Positions 1-12,735 of a stretch of 64,000 bases of DNA are shown here, piece by piece. The stretch is from Nectonema munidae (taxonomy: Eukaryota; Nematomorpha; Nectonematoida; Nectonematidae). A program made the translations under genes and the position numbers. The notes below the pieces were generated by a model. That model worked only from the letters and a program-made list of their open reading frames with translations. It was not told where the DNA came from and made no database searches. Position 1 is the first letter of the stretch; each line of letters begins with the position of its first letter. The DNA is taken from contig JAUIRK010000942.1 of NCBI GenBank assembly GCA_030549495.1, forward strand, positions 248,001 to 312,000. The letters are read 5' to 3'.

Positions 1-650
1 AACACTATGAAAAATTCTGTCGATCGAAGGTTCACTCTATCACTAATGATTAAGATTTTATTTTTAATCATTATAATTATATTTTTTAAAAAGTACACAA
101 TTAAAAACTCTCTATATAGAAGTATTATTATAATACTAATGCCAACAGAAGTCTCCAAAGGAAAAAGATTGCTATAACACTAAAATGCAAAACTTTTCAA
201 GTTTTTTTTAAAGTATTAGGGTTTTGTTATAAAAAAAGTATCTTAAAATAAAATTTATCATTAAACTCAAAGGGCTTCACAATCAGAAACAAAAAGTTAT
301 TATATATATTTAATGTCTTGAAGCATTAGGAAAAAAGACATTAGTTTTAATAGAAATTAATTTTTGTATGATATATTATATATTCAAAAAACCTTTGTAA
401 GATACACACACCGTGAGTCAATTAGTAATTTTCATTTCAATCATGCATCACACTGCTATATACCAATGCAGTGTACTAAAAGATGTCTGGCTTGAAAGTA
501 GCATTCGACTTTATAATTCGTAGTTGAATACAGGAATACAATTTAGGATTATTAATGAAAATAACTGGAAGTTATTCGTATAACTATATTTAACCTATGT
601 TGTAATAAATATTAAAATATTCTGAGCAAACAAAAAATCTTTAAGGCAGG
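1..650. other. AT-rich intergenic DNA
   Basis: No supported gene or repeat. It ends at the 8-bp target duplication of the hAT element that starts at 659. Confidence 0.6.
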
Positions 651-658
651 CATTGAAA

Positions 659-936
659 CAGAGCCCGCGCTACCTACTAAATTTTGGAGCACAAGCCCCC
701 CCTCCCAAACTATTTCTCAAGCCCCCCCCCCCCAGCTAATTTTCAAGATCCCTTAAAAAAATTTTCATTACCCTAAAAAAATATGACAAACATCTAGCAT
801 TCAGGATAATTTCTTTCATGAAAATGTAATACATATAGATATGGCTTCACTTTGAAGCAGATTAATCTGATAGTTCCAAAATTAGCGCCCCAATGAAGCC
901 CCCCCCCCTTAAAATTTTTGCTTAGCGCGGGCACTG
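659..936. mobile_element. hAT-type MITE, family A copy 1
   Basis: A 278-bp element with terminal inverted repeats: CAGAGCCCGCGCTA at the left, and an end reading AGCGCGGGCACTG, whose reverse complement is CAGTGCCCGCGCT. It is flanked by an exact 8-bp duplication, CATTGAAA, at 651-658 and 937-944. The 8-bp duplication and the CAG...CTG ends are the hAT signature. The inside has no coding capacity but carries long C runs around 694-735 and 899-908. The core is shared with the element at 57326-57682, including the stretch around ATATGACAAACATCTAGCAT. Confidence 0.88.
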
Positions 937-944
937 CATTGAAA

Positions 945-2529
945 TATATATTAAAAAAAAGCATCATAAAATTTATTGGCATGAGTCAAAAATCTTAAAC
1001 AATAAAAAAACACTTTTTTGACTAGCATACGTGTAAATAATTTAGTTTTCAGAAAATGTAAAAAAATGCTAAAGCTAAAATAAATTTTGATCGTGAGAGA
1101 AAATAGAAACTAAGCCATTTTAAATTTTACCAAAAATATAGATTTAAAAATTTTCAAAAAATACTCCCCTAAATAATAGTTCAATTTTTTTTGATTTTAA
1201 GGAGCGCAGTAATGATGATACATTCTCCATCTCCATTTGGATTAACTTAATAATGATATGGTAAAGCATGCCTACTTATTTCAATGCACAAAATGCTCTT
1301 ATTTCATCGATGATATTTCCAAGTTTAGAACATTTTTAATTTCAGTAGCATTTCTTTAAATTGGCAAAGTCTCATTGATAAATTATATTAATTATATTTG
1401 CTAGTTAATAGTATAAATCAAATACAATTGACGCTTAGTCATTAGGAATGATGCTTACAAACAAAAAAATAAACCTTTCTAGCAACTAGAAAACCCTATC
1501 AAGAGAGTGAATTTTGTCTGAGAAACACGTTGCTAGTGTAAAAAATCTTCTTTTTAAATTGAAAAAGTACACAAAAACAAAAAAGTCTACTGAGAAATTT
1601 ATTCATCACACCCTGATTAATTGTCCTTAGAGACTGGATATATACCCATCGAACGAAGGAATTTGTAAAAAGAATATCAATTCGGATGTTAGTTGATGTC
1701 ATATTCAGTGGAAAAATTTCAAATGATCTTTTAGCTGGTAGCTAAATTTAGGAATTAACTTGGATTAACTCCCTGAATCCGCATTTAGATAATTTCCAGA
1801 TATGATACACATGAGAAAATATCAGCATACATTGCAAATATGCATGAAACTTTTGTTTTTGAGCTCTAAATGAGGAAAATTGTGCAACTAAATTGTGACA
1901 AAACTACCTGTCTTTTTAGACAAACGAAAAATAAAAAATTCATTTGATTGTACCCTTGTGTAACTACATGCATTGTGTAAAGCTAAAACCAACATTAAAT
2001 ATAAATTTAAAATTTATAAGTGGTGTTATGGTTCATCTAAAAAATTTGCTTCTTCCGTTCTGAAGGTTCTGATAACAACGGTCTGCTGAAGCAGAAAAAA
2101 ATAAATCCATCTCTAAATCATGAAATAAGGACAAGCTCGACATCTCTTTGCAGAATTAATTGAAGTCTTTTTTGATTTTAACAGATTTTAAAATTATTTG
2201 ATATATTCTATTTGTACAATTGTGTTTGAATAAACAAATTATTGGTATTTTCATGTTTCTGTAAAGAATAATATAAATTAAGTCATCATAGATATGCTTT
2301 TTAGTTTATTTCAATTATGCTTACTGCAATAGATCATCGAAGTCTTACTTCAAATTTTGTTTTTAAGAGTATTTTTCTTATTGACTTAAGTTAATTAAAT
2401 TTCTCGATAGAGTCTAATTTCACTCTTCTTATGATCCAGATCTACTTATATGTGTGGCACATTTCAACCAAATTCTCACAAATCCAGTCATATATATAGG
2501 CCCTACGATAAATGGGCAAGACGGGCAAT
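945..2529. other. AT-rich intergenic DNA
   Basis: No gene or repeat could be supported. Open frames here are short, low-complexity and match no family I know. Confidence 0.5.
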
Positions 2530-3090
2530 GTTTTTGTTTTTAGAAAAAACGACATCTTTTTTTTGACATGAAACTAGTTAGGAAGTTACACATTACATAT
2601 ATTACTACATTCTAAGTTAAAATTGAATGACCCCTATACTTAGATAAGTGTTTTCTAAGAGTTTATATAGGGTGTTTAAAGTATTGTTTGCTGTCAAAAT
2701 TCTATTTATATTGTTGTAAACTCATTATTCGAAATTTAAGAAAGTTTTTTTATTTATAATTAACTTTGAAAACAATGACTTAATTATATAATATTAGTTT
2801 ATTTGTAGGGTCAGTCCACTTTTTTGTTTCAAAGAAAAACCAGAAATAAACTTCCCGATTTTACATTATTGTTTTTCCGTCTTCCAATACCAATAGTTTA
2901 TAAATGTTTTCTTATACTTAAATTAACAAAAAATACTATTTAAGAAATATAATAATATTTTTGCATTTTAAAGGTCAGCGGGGTCAATATATTTCTTTTT
3001 TCATTTAAGTAACATTATTAATATTTTTTTAAATAAGATACCAAACATTAATAAAAGATAAAAGTGTTTTTATATTTTTAGTGTTTATTT
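2530..3090 (+). repeat. Dispersed repeat R, copy 1
   Basis: This AT-rich non-coding stretch aligns in the same order and direction with 45961-46800. Shared landmarks are CATGAAACTAGTTAGGAAG, ACACATTACATATATT, TTAAAGTATTGTTT, TTTATTTGTAGGGTCAGTCC and CAAAGAAAAACC. By eye, similarity is roughly three quarters or more over several hundred bases. No terminal repeats or coding sequence were found, so the class is unknown; the ends given are where similarity fades. Confidence 0.65.
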
Positions 3091-3111
3091 ATCATTTTAC
3101 TCAAAGGATAA

Positions 3112-3171
3112 GTAAAGGTAATGGTACAGTGGGGTGTTTTCATCGAGAATGCACAATTGCGCCGCTTGTAT
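3112..3171 (-). mobile_element. SINE family 1, 3' fragment
   Basis: This matches the 3' part of the tRNA-derived SINE seen whole at 3941-4080 and 53391-53532. The shared stretch includes GGGGTGTTTTCATCGAGAA and GCACAATTGCGCCGCTTGTA. The tRNA-like head is missing here. Confidence 0.75.
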
Positions 3172-3926
3172 CCCCCTTGGATAGGTAAGAAAGGGAAAAA
3201 TTTTCAAGGCATCGAGGATCTTTTCTCTGGTCTTTAAAGTGAGAAAATCCCAGAACTAAATATTTTAGTTTCTTTTATTGAAAAAAACATGTAAAAGACA
3301 TTATATATCATCCATTACTACTATTATACTAACACTACTTTAGGCGTTTTATTAACACATAGTTCACTACTATTATTTTTTCGAGTTTCCTTTTCGTAAC
3401 CAAGACATTTACTATCCAATTCATTTCGTGACTAAATTGGTCATTTCGTACCGAAATTTTTTATTAAAACTGGGTACGAAACGTCTAAAATTAGGTATTA
3501 AGTGTCCCGCGTATGCAACGTCTTAGGTATGAAAATCTTAAACTGATTTTCACAAGTTTAGAATTTTCGACGATGAAATTTTAACGTATGCTTAATAATT
3601 TTTACCTTTTTCTATTTTTATTATAAGTGGTTCCTTTAAATCAAGAAGCATTTTCTCACAATACCACGTTTTCCCCCTGCTCTTCTTAATAATAAGCATT
3701 TCGAAAATATTAGTATGGAATAAGAGGGCTAGAAATATTTAAAGTTGATTTAAATTAAATGTCCTGTCGAAGGTAAACTATTAAGTGTTGTCTGTCAACA
3801 AGCTTTTCTTATTTTTTTTTCTTTAGTATCACACTTTAGCAATACAAAAACAATCGTTACATAACCGGGTAAAAAAGAGAATTCGAACCTAAGAGTTAAT
3901 TTTAAGAAAGATTGCAAATTATATTG
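3172..3926. other. AT-rich intergenic DNA
   Basis: No gene seen. At 3923-3940 there is an isolated piece of repeat R (TTGTAGGGTCAGTCCAC) directly next to the SINE at 3941. Confidence 0.45.
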
Positions 3927-3940
3927 TAGGGTCAGTCCAC

Positions 3941-4080
3941 GTGAGTAAGGTTGGTTATGTACTGGGTTTCGATAACTCAAGGTCTTGGGTTCGATCTCGC
4001 ATCAAGCCTACTTTCTCATAGTTCGATACAAGCGGCGCAATTGTGCCTTTTCGATGAAAACACCCCACGGTACCTTTACC
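3941..4080 (+). mobile_element. tRNA-derived SINE, family 1
   Basis: The head GTGAGTAAGGTTGGTTATG resembles a tRNA D-arm. It is followed by an anticodon-arm-like stretch and a B box, GGGTTCGATCTCGC. The tail, ACAAGCGGCGCAATTGTGCC then GATGAAAACACCCCAC, is family-specific. A second nearly full copy lies inverted at 53391-53532, and fragments lie at 3112, about 7200 and about 8060. This looks like a pol III-transcribed SINE that depends on LINE enzymes; that role is inferred from the family type. Confidence 0.82.
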
Positions 4081-4082
4081 TA

Positions 4083-4435
4083 TATTCTTTTGTTTTATGT
4101 TTATGAAAGAAGGATTATAAAAAGAAAAAATGGCAGTTTTATTTTAAAAAGGGTGGATCATAATCATGAGGAGATCAACACTAAAATAGAAGAGTTTAAC
4201 AAAGAAATCAAAGAAGAAGCTAAAAATCAGCTCCAATATATAGAAGTAGGTGTTTAATTTTTTAATTAAAAATAATTATTAATAGAAATTTTTATATTAC
4301 AAGGAATAATTTATCTATCCTTAGTTCTCATGATAGGAGCTCAATAAAATACATGAAAAGTATTTGTCGTAAAATACGATACAATAGAAAAAGAATGCCA
4401 CCATCAAATTCCATCCACAAGAGAAGAAACATACA
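4083..4435 (+). pseudogene. Fragment of FLYWCH/MULE-type transposase gene
   Basis: The plus-strand open frame ending at 4257 holds the end of a FLYWCH-like zinc finger (VDHNHEE), then a charged helix (KIEEFNKEIKEEAKNQ). That order is typical of the start of many animal MULE transposases. After a gap, 4340-4435 can be read as a basic stretch (RKIRYNRKRMPPSN), like the usual 'RR..RR...P..P' segment that follows. The frame is broken and the catalytic domain is absent. SINE family 1 sits directly upstream and may have truncated it. The assignment rests on motif order only. Confidence 0.5.
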
Positions 4436-4799
4436 GGTAATATTTTATCTTTCAGTTCTCAGAGTTTATATTTGGGATTTTTTAGAAAAGTATTTGAGTC
4501 ATTAAAAAATGTTCCTTTTGATAACGTAAAGATTATTATTAGAATTTTTTCTTTTCTGAAAAAAGTAACTTTTCATATATAACAAGTTCTCTTAGATTTT
4601 GATATTATCAAATCGGAGAAAAAATAGTATTGAAAAGAGTCAAGAAAATTTTTTTATTTTTGAAAAAAAATTTTTACTAAAAAAAGATAAACAATCACAT
4701 TTGCACCTAAATTTTCTCAAATTCATTTATTTGACATATAAGATGAGTGAATGAAAAATCAGAATTCTTATAAATCATGCATTTTTGAATTCATCGTCT

Positions 4800-6022
4800 C
4801 CACGTTTTTCCTATAGTTCTTTTCAATGGTTTCCAAAGAAGACAAAGAAAATTCCAAAAAGTCATTTTCTGACAAATTAGCTGAAGAGATTACTGACGCA
4901 ATTGACACTATGGAAAACATCCTCGCGAGCATGACGGTGTTAAAAGGCCCACTGCTTCTAATCCAGAATTAATTTTAAAGACAAAGAGTGCATCGCCAAA
5001 CAAAGAGCTCGCACAATTGGCTACGCAACACAAGATTATGACCATCGTGAAGTTCTAGCTGCAAGAAATTGCACAAAAAGGGATTGAATTTTATCAAGGC
5101 CTCCTTTGTGCCAAATTTAGCACAATGCTAAAGATAATCTTCTTGATTACCTTTTTCTATTCTAGAAAAAAAAGTTCCCTATGCCTTCCTTTAGACGATA
5201 TTACGATCCTGAATGTGCTAATAGTGCATAATCTTCCTGTGATGCTGCTGTCAAACAAGTAGTTTCATCGAGGTTTACCAAGTTTTAATATTCCGGCTCT
5301 GGATCCAAAAAATTTTTCGCCAACGAGGGAAGAAGGGGTAAGGCAAAAGGAAGCTCAAAATAATAATTTCTTAAGTGTGCTTTCAGACATTACCAACATG
5401 TCTGAACAAGGAAAGAACACCACTGGTCCGATGTCTCTTAAAGATCCAGTTTTATCATTTTAGAGGATGATCAGCCACTTAATTTCAAATATACTTAACT
5501 CCGATTGCCTCAATCGGTATTGTCTGTTAAAGTTCAAGGTTAATTTGCACTATCTAATAGCACCTCCTGAAACGACTTTCACAGTTTATTCATTATATCA
5601 TTAACATGCATCCTTAAGTTAATGGTTAATGACATTTAATGGCATGCTTAAGTTACCTACTTAATGGTCTTGGAGAGCATAAATACTCTATCAAAACTTG
5701 AGAGCATTCATTTCTTATTTTCTATGTTTAATAAATCTTTAAAACTTATTTCTAATATCAATGTCTACTGACTGACAGACAATAAGGACCCTCACGAAGA
5801 GCTTTTGGATAACGTTGATACTTCTCCTATCATATGGCTTTCTGTTGAAATGGTGGATAAGGCTTTTGTTAAGGATGAACTTATTTCACTTCCAGAAGTT
5901 CCTTCTTCTCGAGGAAAGGATATTGCTCCAAAAGTAGCATCTGTTAGATTTTGGCTTGAATGTATATACTTGAGGTTTGCTTACAGTTTCGTTAAAAGAT
6001 TTGAGAATTTTCTCTCAAATTA
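4800..6022 (+). other. Degraded coding-like block, family unknown
   Basis: The block has somewhat higher G+C than its flanks and short stretches that read like protein in changing frames, for example FNIPALDPKNFSPTREEG near 5285 and a 78-codon open stretch ending at 6023. I recognise no family. Between 5640 and 5760 there is a TATA-like ATAAATACTC and an AATAAA. It is probably an old mobile element, but this is not established. Confidence 0.3.
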
Positions 6023-6703
6023 GTTGAAAAGAAGGTTGCGTTGTCCGGATATTGCATAGCCCCAGTAAAAGAGCCAGGAGCTTATTTGCGTTGAAGAGCT
6101 TCAATTTGCAGAAAAAACAAGATATCCTTTTGCCCGACAATTGCTATCTTATTGAGCGTTGCGTCCATAATTACCAGATGGGGGACGTCTGGCAACCTTA
6201 TATATAACATAACTTAAATTTTCAGGGACATTTTTTTCTTTAAGAAGAACGCCTTCTTCAAAGGAAACCAGTGAGTTGATATATAAATGCATGAATTTTT
6301 GGGCCAGTTCTTGATTTTGTTTTTCAATAGAACAAAAATAGGACTTGACGGTGTTTTTGAATAACCTAATTGAAAGCTGATATAAACTTAGCTAAGCAAG
6401 CAGACAGAAAAAGGACAGAAAGAAAAGCAGCTTTGCTCACTGTGCCTTTTCATATAAGAGACATATTTTATATGCAACAGTTGTTATTTCTAGGGATAGT
6501 ATGGTTCTCTACTTTATCAAGTAACATCTATAGTTTATACTTTCTATATCAGATGGCATGGATAACGTCTTCAATGTATTCAAGCCTACCCTTTCATCAT
6601 ACATTTTTGCTAACAAATGATAAAATTGCAGACAGGAAAGAACATTGTTAACACATGACAGCAACTGATCTATATATGTTTCTTTTAAAATTATATGTAA
6701 GCG
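6023..6703. other. Intergenic DNA
   Basis: A 93-codon open frame at 6370-6651 is hydrophobic in part and matches nothing I know; I do not call it a gene. Confidence 0.4.
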
Positions 6704-6711
6704 CTTATGCT

Positions 6712-6893
6712 CATTGGCGGATCCAGAAGGAGGCCAACTGGGCCAAGCCCCCCCCCCCCACCCTTATGAAGAATGGCTTGAGAAATTTCCCTTACTGATT
6801 TTGCTCTTTCCCAAACATCACGACTTGTATGGTAGTATTTTGCTAGTATTTTTTAAAGTTGCCCCCTATGGTTAATTTCTGAATCAGACACTA
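6712..6893. mobile_element. hAT-type MITE, 182 bp
   Basis: An exact 8-bp duplication, CTTATGCT, lies at 6704-6711 and 6894-6901. The ends are CATTGGCGGATCCAG and, as reverse complement of the right end, TAGTGTCTGATTCAG, a decayed inverted repeat. It contains a C run at 6750-6760 and has no coding capacity. Confidence 0.78.
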
Positions 6894-7174
6894 CTTATGC
6901 TATATGTAAGTATAAAATGTATGTTATGTATATTGTTATATTGTAAAATAAATAAAATAATTTCTATTAAAAAATACAAAAACCCAGTTTATTTCAATCA
7001 ACCGCAATTCAAAAAATTCCCTTTTTAAGTTTTAAAAAATTAAATAATAAAAATCTTTTTCATTTATAAAATAAATTGTAAAAAGTTTAAATAAATTCAA
7101 AAGTTTAAAATTTGAAATGAAAGTGTTCCCAAAGCGGCATGTGCCACAAGTATAACTGTTTTTATGGTTAGGTT

Positions 7175-7276
7175 GCTCTTAGCTCCATCCATCATCAATG
7201 CCTTGCTTCTTATTTCGAATCAAGTGGTGAAATTGTGCCTTCTGGATGAAAACACTTCAAGACACCTTTGCATTTA
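7175..7276 (+). mobile_element. Diverged SINE family 1 copy
   Basis: TTCGAATCAAGTGGTGAAAT then TGTGCCTTCTGGATGAAAAC and CACCTTTGCATTTACCT follow the order of the SINE tail at 4005-4080 with many changes. A further scrap resembling the head (GTGTGAGTAAGGTTGTCGAG) lies at 7768-7787. Confidence 0.45.
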
Positions 7277-8044
7277 CCTTTCAAAATTATCTTTGATAGA
7301 GACAAAAATATATAACTGTATAGCTTTAGTTTCGTGTGTATTTGGATCACCGGTTTACATGCAACTAATGATGCCAGTTAGTATTCTCATCCAAAATATC
7401 CTTCTCACAAGCAAAAAAAAGATCGTATATATCATTCATTTTGCATGTAAATTAACTATCCAAAATGAAACCAATTGAAGAATTTTCGAAGTAGGCCATT
7501 CTTCGCTTGTGTCAAGATCAGTGAATCATTATCATCTGTCAATCTTCCAATACGTCTTTATGATTGGCGCAAAATATTGAAGTTTACTTTTTTTTCTGAT
7601 GATTTTATTTTTACATCAGCTGAAAGCAAAGGTTTACTGCGTAGCATTAAGTTTTGAAGGGTTGTAGCTAAAAAATAAAGTGTAGCTTCACTAATCAGCA
7701 ATTTTAACCGGGAGGGGGCAAAATATTTTGTTTAATTCTTTTTTCATTCTAAATAAATTCCTGCAGGTGTGAGTAAGGTTGTCGAGACTTTGAGTCTTGA
7801 TGGTGTTAGATCAGAGACAGATTAAGAAGGAGAGATGGGCCTCTCCCTTTCAATTTTTGGCATGTTAGTGGATACTTCAGACCAGTTTAGTTGATTCTCT
7901 AAAAGATGAGTTGAACTTCATACCCGTAACATATGAGTAAATATTCCTCGCGGATTATGAGTAACACTTTAGATAGGCAATCCTTCTAAAGGGGTTTTCG
8001 TATATTGAATATTGAGAAAAATTCATTTTAGAAAAAATGTTATA

Positions 8045-8160
8045 AAATCTCCATGTCTTCGGTTCGAATGACAGCATTCCAACTCCACTGCTCATAATTT
8101 TATACAAACTGTGTAAGTTGTGCCATCTATAGATGAAGACATTCCACTTAACCTTTACAT
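8045..8160 (+). mobile_element. Very diverged SINE family 1 copy
   Basis: A B-box-like CGGTTCGAATGACAGC is followed by the tail order ATACAAACTG, GTTGTGCCATCTATAGATGA, AGACATTCCAC and TTAACCTTTACATC. This parallels the intact copy at 3941-4080, so it is likely an old insertion. Confidence 0.45.
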
Positions 8161-8165
8161 CAAGG

Positions 8166-9292
8166 GGAAATTGAAGGACATTTTTAGATTAACTACAGCA
8201 TATCTCAAGTTTTTCTCCCATTCATTAAATATTGTACAGTGGCCTTTTATAACCCTTCTGTTTTTTGTTCTTGAAAAAAGTTTATAATGCATCTCAGAAG
8301 ATTTATTTAAATTCCAGCAAATGGCATAGCTCTCATGTTTGCTACAGTTTTGTTTAGCAGACAGACTAATGATTTCTTTCTCTAATAAAATTATACACAG
8401 TAGTTTGTATAAGCAACACGCATCTCTTTAAGTCTGTAAAATTTTGATTCTTTTATGCTTGTAAATGATGTGAAGTCAAAAAACGCATTAATTCCTCCAA
8501 CATCGTTAACATATCTTCATTTAGCTACAATTACCATACCTCACTTGTCAATAGCTTTCATTTAAGAACATCGATACACCTATTTTTACAACGAAATAAC
8601 ACCATAAAAATGATATTATAATACCTTATATTTTTTAGCTTATATATCACTTTCGGAACTGGTATTGTTAAGACTATGCTCCGCTATTTACTCTCTTGTC
8701 AAATTTAGTAGCTTTATTTATATTCCTTCCCCTCACCCCATTTCTTTTTTGCGAAGATCCTGCTTGCAGTTTTCATAAACCTGGGGAACTACACAAACTT
8801 TATGATTTCATTTATTTTCTTTATGATTTCAATTGTTTTCTGTTGCTTCACTACTTTTATTTTTACACCACATGATGTATGTGAAGATGTGTACAGATGT
8901 AAGTCTGCGTGTACTTAATTAAATTAGTCTTCTTTTGTTGTTTGTTTGTTTTCATCTTAATAAATTTTCTTCTTCTTCTTTTCCTGTTAAATTTTGAAGT
9001 TTGTTCATTGAGTATATTCAATTATTGACAATAATTAAAAAGACTGCAAAAGTGGAACAATTCAATCAATTTAGGCATAAAGGTAAAGATAGAATACAGG
9101 ATTTTTTTTATCGAAAATACCCAATTCGTTGTGATCAAAGATTCACTATCGAAAATAGTCTCCTTATAGAGACCAAACAAGAAAGGGTGCTCACTTTTTT
9201 GTCTAATTAACACGCAAACCTTTTAACCAAATCATGAATAGAATACGAACTTTTTAAATAAACATATACATATATTAAGTATTATTAAACGT
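8166..9292. other. AT-rich intergenic DNA
   Basis: No gene or repeat supported. The 69-codon open frame at 9001-9210 is unrecognised. Confidence 0.45.
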
Positions 9293-9296
9293 TTAA

Positions 9297-9395
9297 CGAC
9301 CAGAATAATCCGAAGATTTGTATTAAAAAGCATTAAAAAACGTAGACGATTTTATTTTTGTACGTCGGCATATGTCGATTGTGGTGGATAACCTG
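9297..9395. mobile_element. Tiny TTAA-flanked element, copy 1
   Basis: A 99-bp segment lies exactly between two TTAA sites (9293-9296 and 9396-9399). It begins CGACCAGAATAATC and ends GTGGTGGATAACCTG. The same segment occurs inverted at 63801-63922, again between two TTAA sites. TTAA duplication is typical of piggyBac and a few other superfamilies. No coding capacity. Confidence 0.65.
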
Positions 9396-9399
9396 TTAA

Positions 9400-9864
9400 A
9401 CTTCCATCTGAATTAGCTTAAGTATGTAATTTTTGGTATGTAGCGACCATCTCAACTTTAATTGGTCACTTTACGGTTTTTAGTGGGATTCCTTCTTTAG
9501 ATTAGCATAATTTAATAAGTAAACACACATGCATAAATATTTCATCAGTCGAGATATACCTCTTTGCAAAGAAAAGCGATATACGATAACTAATATATGC
9601 AATATAGATCATATCAATTTCAACACTTGTACATGTCTTCATGTAAAAGCACATAAAATGGATTCACAAAAAGATCAACGATTTATTCTACCCTGGTTAT
9701 ATTCTCCGATAAAACCTCTACTTCGTGGAATTGCCTTTCGAACCTTTAAAAACAATAGAAATCATGTATACGAGTCACTCGTAATCACTTACTATGAATG
9801 AAATGAGGAATCCAGCAAATCAGAAAAAGTGATTTGTTGGACCACAAAAGCCTTTGTGCTAAGG
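9400..9864. other. Intergenic DNA
   Basis: Contains an unrecognised 90-codon open frame (9529-9801). Nothing else seen. Confidence 0.4.
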
Positions 9865-10289
9865 CAGTCGTTCTCAACCTTTTTACTGCCAGAGGCCTCT
9901 TTAATCATTTTCCAAAAGTTAATTCCTTCTCCCCTACTCTCCCTTTCACCTTTTTCAAAATTATGTTTCTCAAAATTTTTTTATCCAAGTTTACATTTCG
10001 TAATATAATACCGCAAATCTTTATAATTGTGTTCTGTTAAGATCACTGAAGTCTACTTTACTATATAATACCTTTACATAGAATATTTCTATAATGAGGG
10101 TTATGCACATTTAATAACAAATAAAAATGATTCTTCATTTTTATACTTGATTAAAAATATTGATACATTTATCTTTCCTTTTCTCATGAGTTAAAGTCTG
10201 TTGGTTTATGGTTTCCAATTTTTTCTCCCCTCCCCCTAGGAAATGCTAAATTCTCCCAAGTGCGATTCATCCCGGGTTTAGAACCACTG
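9865..10289. mobile_element. hAT-like element, 425 bp
   Basis: The left end, CAGTCGTTCTCAACC, and the reverse complement of the right end, CAGTGGTTCTAAACCC, form a hAT-type inverted repeat. The flanking 8-mers (TGCTAAGG and TAGTTAAC) do not match well, so the duplication has decayed or the ends are misjudged. A piece of its right half (ATGGTTTCC...CCCTCCCCCTAGGAAAT) recurs at about 13354-13402. Confidence 0.6.
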
Positions 10290-12735
10290 TAGTTAACGAC
10301 TATTATACCTGCAAACAAATAATTCTTCAAACTAACTTCAATTCTAACGAAGGCCTAGTTACATGCCCTTACTCAACTATCTATTAGGATCTACCAACAA
10401 ATGGAAGAATGTTCAGACAATTTCAAATCCAAGAAAAAGACATTTGATTTTAAAAGAAAAAAAGATCAACGATTTTAAAAAGGTTACTTATAAATTTGCA
10501 ATATATATATATGTAGAAACAACATCAGTAAATCGTAAAAAATTTCAGCAAAGGGGTATTTTTCAATTAAATTAGGATTTCGCTTGAATGGTGGAACAGA
10601 TGTTGTCAGATCGGCCTTTTTTCGCAAAATTTGTTCCGTGTTAATAAAATTTATAATTTTGCGGCTATGCCAAATTTTAATATAAACAATTTTTTGCTAT
10701 TTTCCGATACTTTAGGTCAAAAGTTTCTTCCAACCATGGATATAATGTTAAAATGTTCTAACCTCTACTTTTACTTTCTTTTAAGCTTTTAATTATCAAA
10801 AAATTCATTTGATTTGTAAAAAAGTATTCTTTATATGTTATATATCTCTGAAGCAATTTTATTGGCTTTCTGTTCCCCGCTGGAAGTAAAAATCATTAAA
10901 GGGAAAACGTACTAAACTAATTAATTTGTCATGTAAAATTTTTTGTAAAGCCAGGATGATGTCCAATCAACAAGCCACATTGTGGTTAACTTACTATTTT
11001 AACACGGTCCATTTCTCTGTTAAATTCTAATTGTATGTGTGATGGGATCAGCTTATAATCCTACTAAGCACCACACTGTCAACATATTTTGTTGAAGAAA
11101 TAATGAAGAACAACATATAAATTTTTTTAATTATAATATTTTGATTTCAAATATATGTCTCTCAGGTCATATATTATTTATAAGTATAACGAAAAATGAT
11201 TGCAGTGATTTTGATTGACAGTTAACTAACATTCTTAGAATACTGAATAGAACCACAAGAGCAAATATTGAAAATATCATAAAAGAAATGCAATTTCAAA
11301 AATGATATTGATATTATTTCATTTTGTCAAAGCATTGCGGCCAGTAAATATACTTAAAAATTTAATTAACACATTAGAGAAAAAGTTTGGACAAGCATGT
11401 AATGTAAAATAAAAAGTTAACATGAGTAGAAAAAATGCAGCCACTGATCATCTTTTAACCTAAAATAGTGTAAATCAAGGGATTTTCGAGAGCAATCATA
11501 TATTTTCAAAATTATATTCATATGTTAACAAGAACATCGAAAATAATTTTATGATTTACAGTAAACTGAAGGCAAAACTCTGAATTGAAAACTTTTTAAC
11601 TGATTTTCTGTGATTTGATTGATTTTTACCATTGTTGCTCATAGATCGAACGGGAAAATACGAGCGAACAAGTAAAATGTAGGCCATACGAGAGAAGAGA
11701 AATTGATATGGAAAAAGTAACATGTAATGCACGCTATATGTTGTACACATGGTTGTTGGCTTCTTCACTTTGCTCTCATTCGCAATCGCGTAATTTTTCT
11801 CTGTTTGAAGTAGGAGAATATTTCGAGTTATTGAACATTATTCTATCATACACGGTTTGAATGTGGCATAGTTTTATTGCGTGTTATCAGTTCCTTACAC
11901 AAATGTTTGGCAATCGCATATCCATACCCTGAAGGAAATAAATCTAGAAGTTACAATAAATGACATGCATCACAAATATTTTTGATATTTTCATAAATAA
12001 GGATAAAACAACATAAAAGAAAACCTTGGTACAAATTTTATCTTTCCAAGTTTTAAGATGTGAGGACATTCGTAAAATTGGCTATAATAAATTGAGTAAA
12101 TATATTTATTGAAAAAACTTTTCATTATAAATTGGAAAAAATTCAACACTGGCTAATTTCACCATTTTTCTATACGTTCTAGGTTTTCATTTGGTTTGTT
12201 TTGTCAAATTTACACTCCTTCAAAATTGTTTTAGCGCCACATCTCTTCAATTAGATTTTAAATACAAGATTGCTACTTCCCTTTTAGTCTTTATCTGCAC
12301 GAAGCTGATAAGCAGAGGTTTGTGACGTGATAACGCATCAAATAAATTGTGGGCAAATTTTAAGGATGTGGATAAATCCGGTAGTTTGAATCTCTACAAT
12401 TGCACCTTGATCGCCTTAGGGTTTGAGCAAAGAATAAAACAAAGGTCACAAGCTTTCAAAACATTTTCAAGTATCACTATAATTACGTTTGTTTTAATAC
12501 TCAGCATATATATAAGCGAGGTTGCTGTTGTGTTTTAATTTGCAATAATATTTTTGTTTTTTGCTGCTAAGAACAGCTTACACTATTAGAGTTACTTATA
12601 AAAATTTAGGGCAATTTTTCCTAAAGTTTTTATTAATGGAAAAATTTCAATAAAACGGAAATTTTTCGATTTCCAAAACTAAAAATAAAAAGCATTCTAA
12701 TTTTTTGTGGAATATTTTATATCATGAATCTAAAC
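10290..12735. other. AT-rich intergenic DNA
   Basis: No supported gene. Open frames at 11556-11768 (minus) and 12347-12538 (plus) are unrecognised. The second lies just upstream of a piggyBac relic and could be part of it, but I see no motif. Confidence 0.4.

Noticed and set aside
5560-5790. TATA-like ATAAATACTC, AATAAA and surrounding sequence resembling a solo LTR.
   Set aside because: No second copy, no clear TG...CA ends and no target duplication were found in the window. Kept only as part of an unassigned block.
7164-7478. 104-codon plus-strand frame as a gene.
   Set aside because: Its first third is a diverged SINE and the rest has no recognisable feature.
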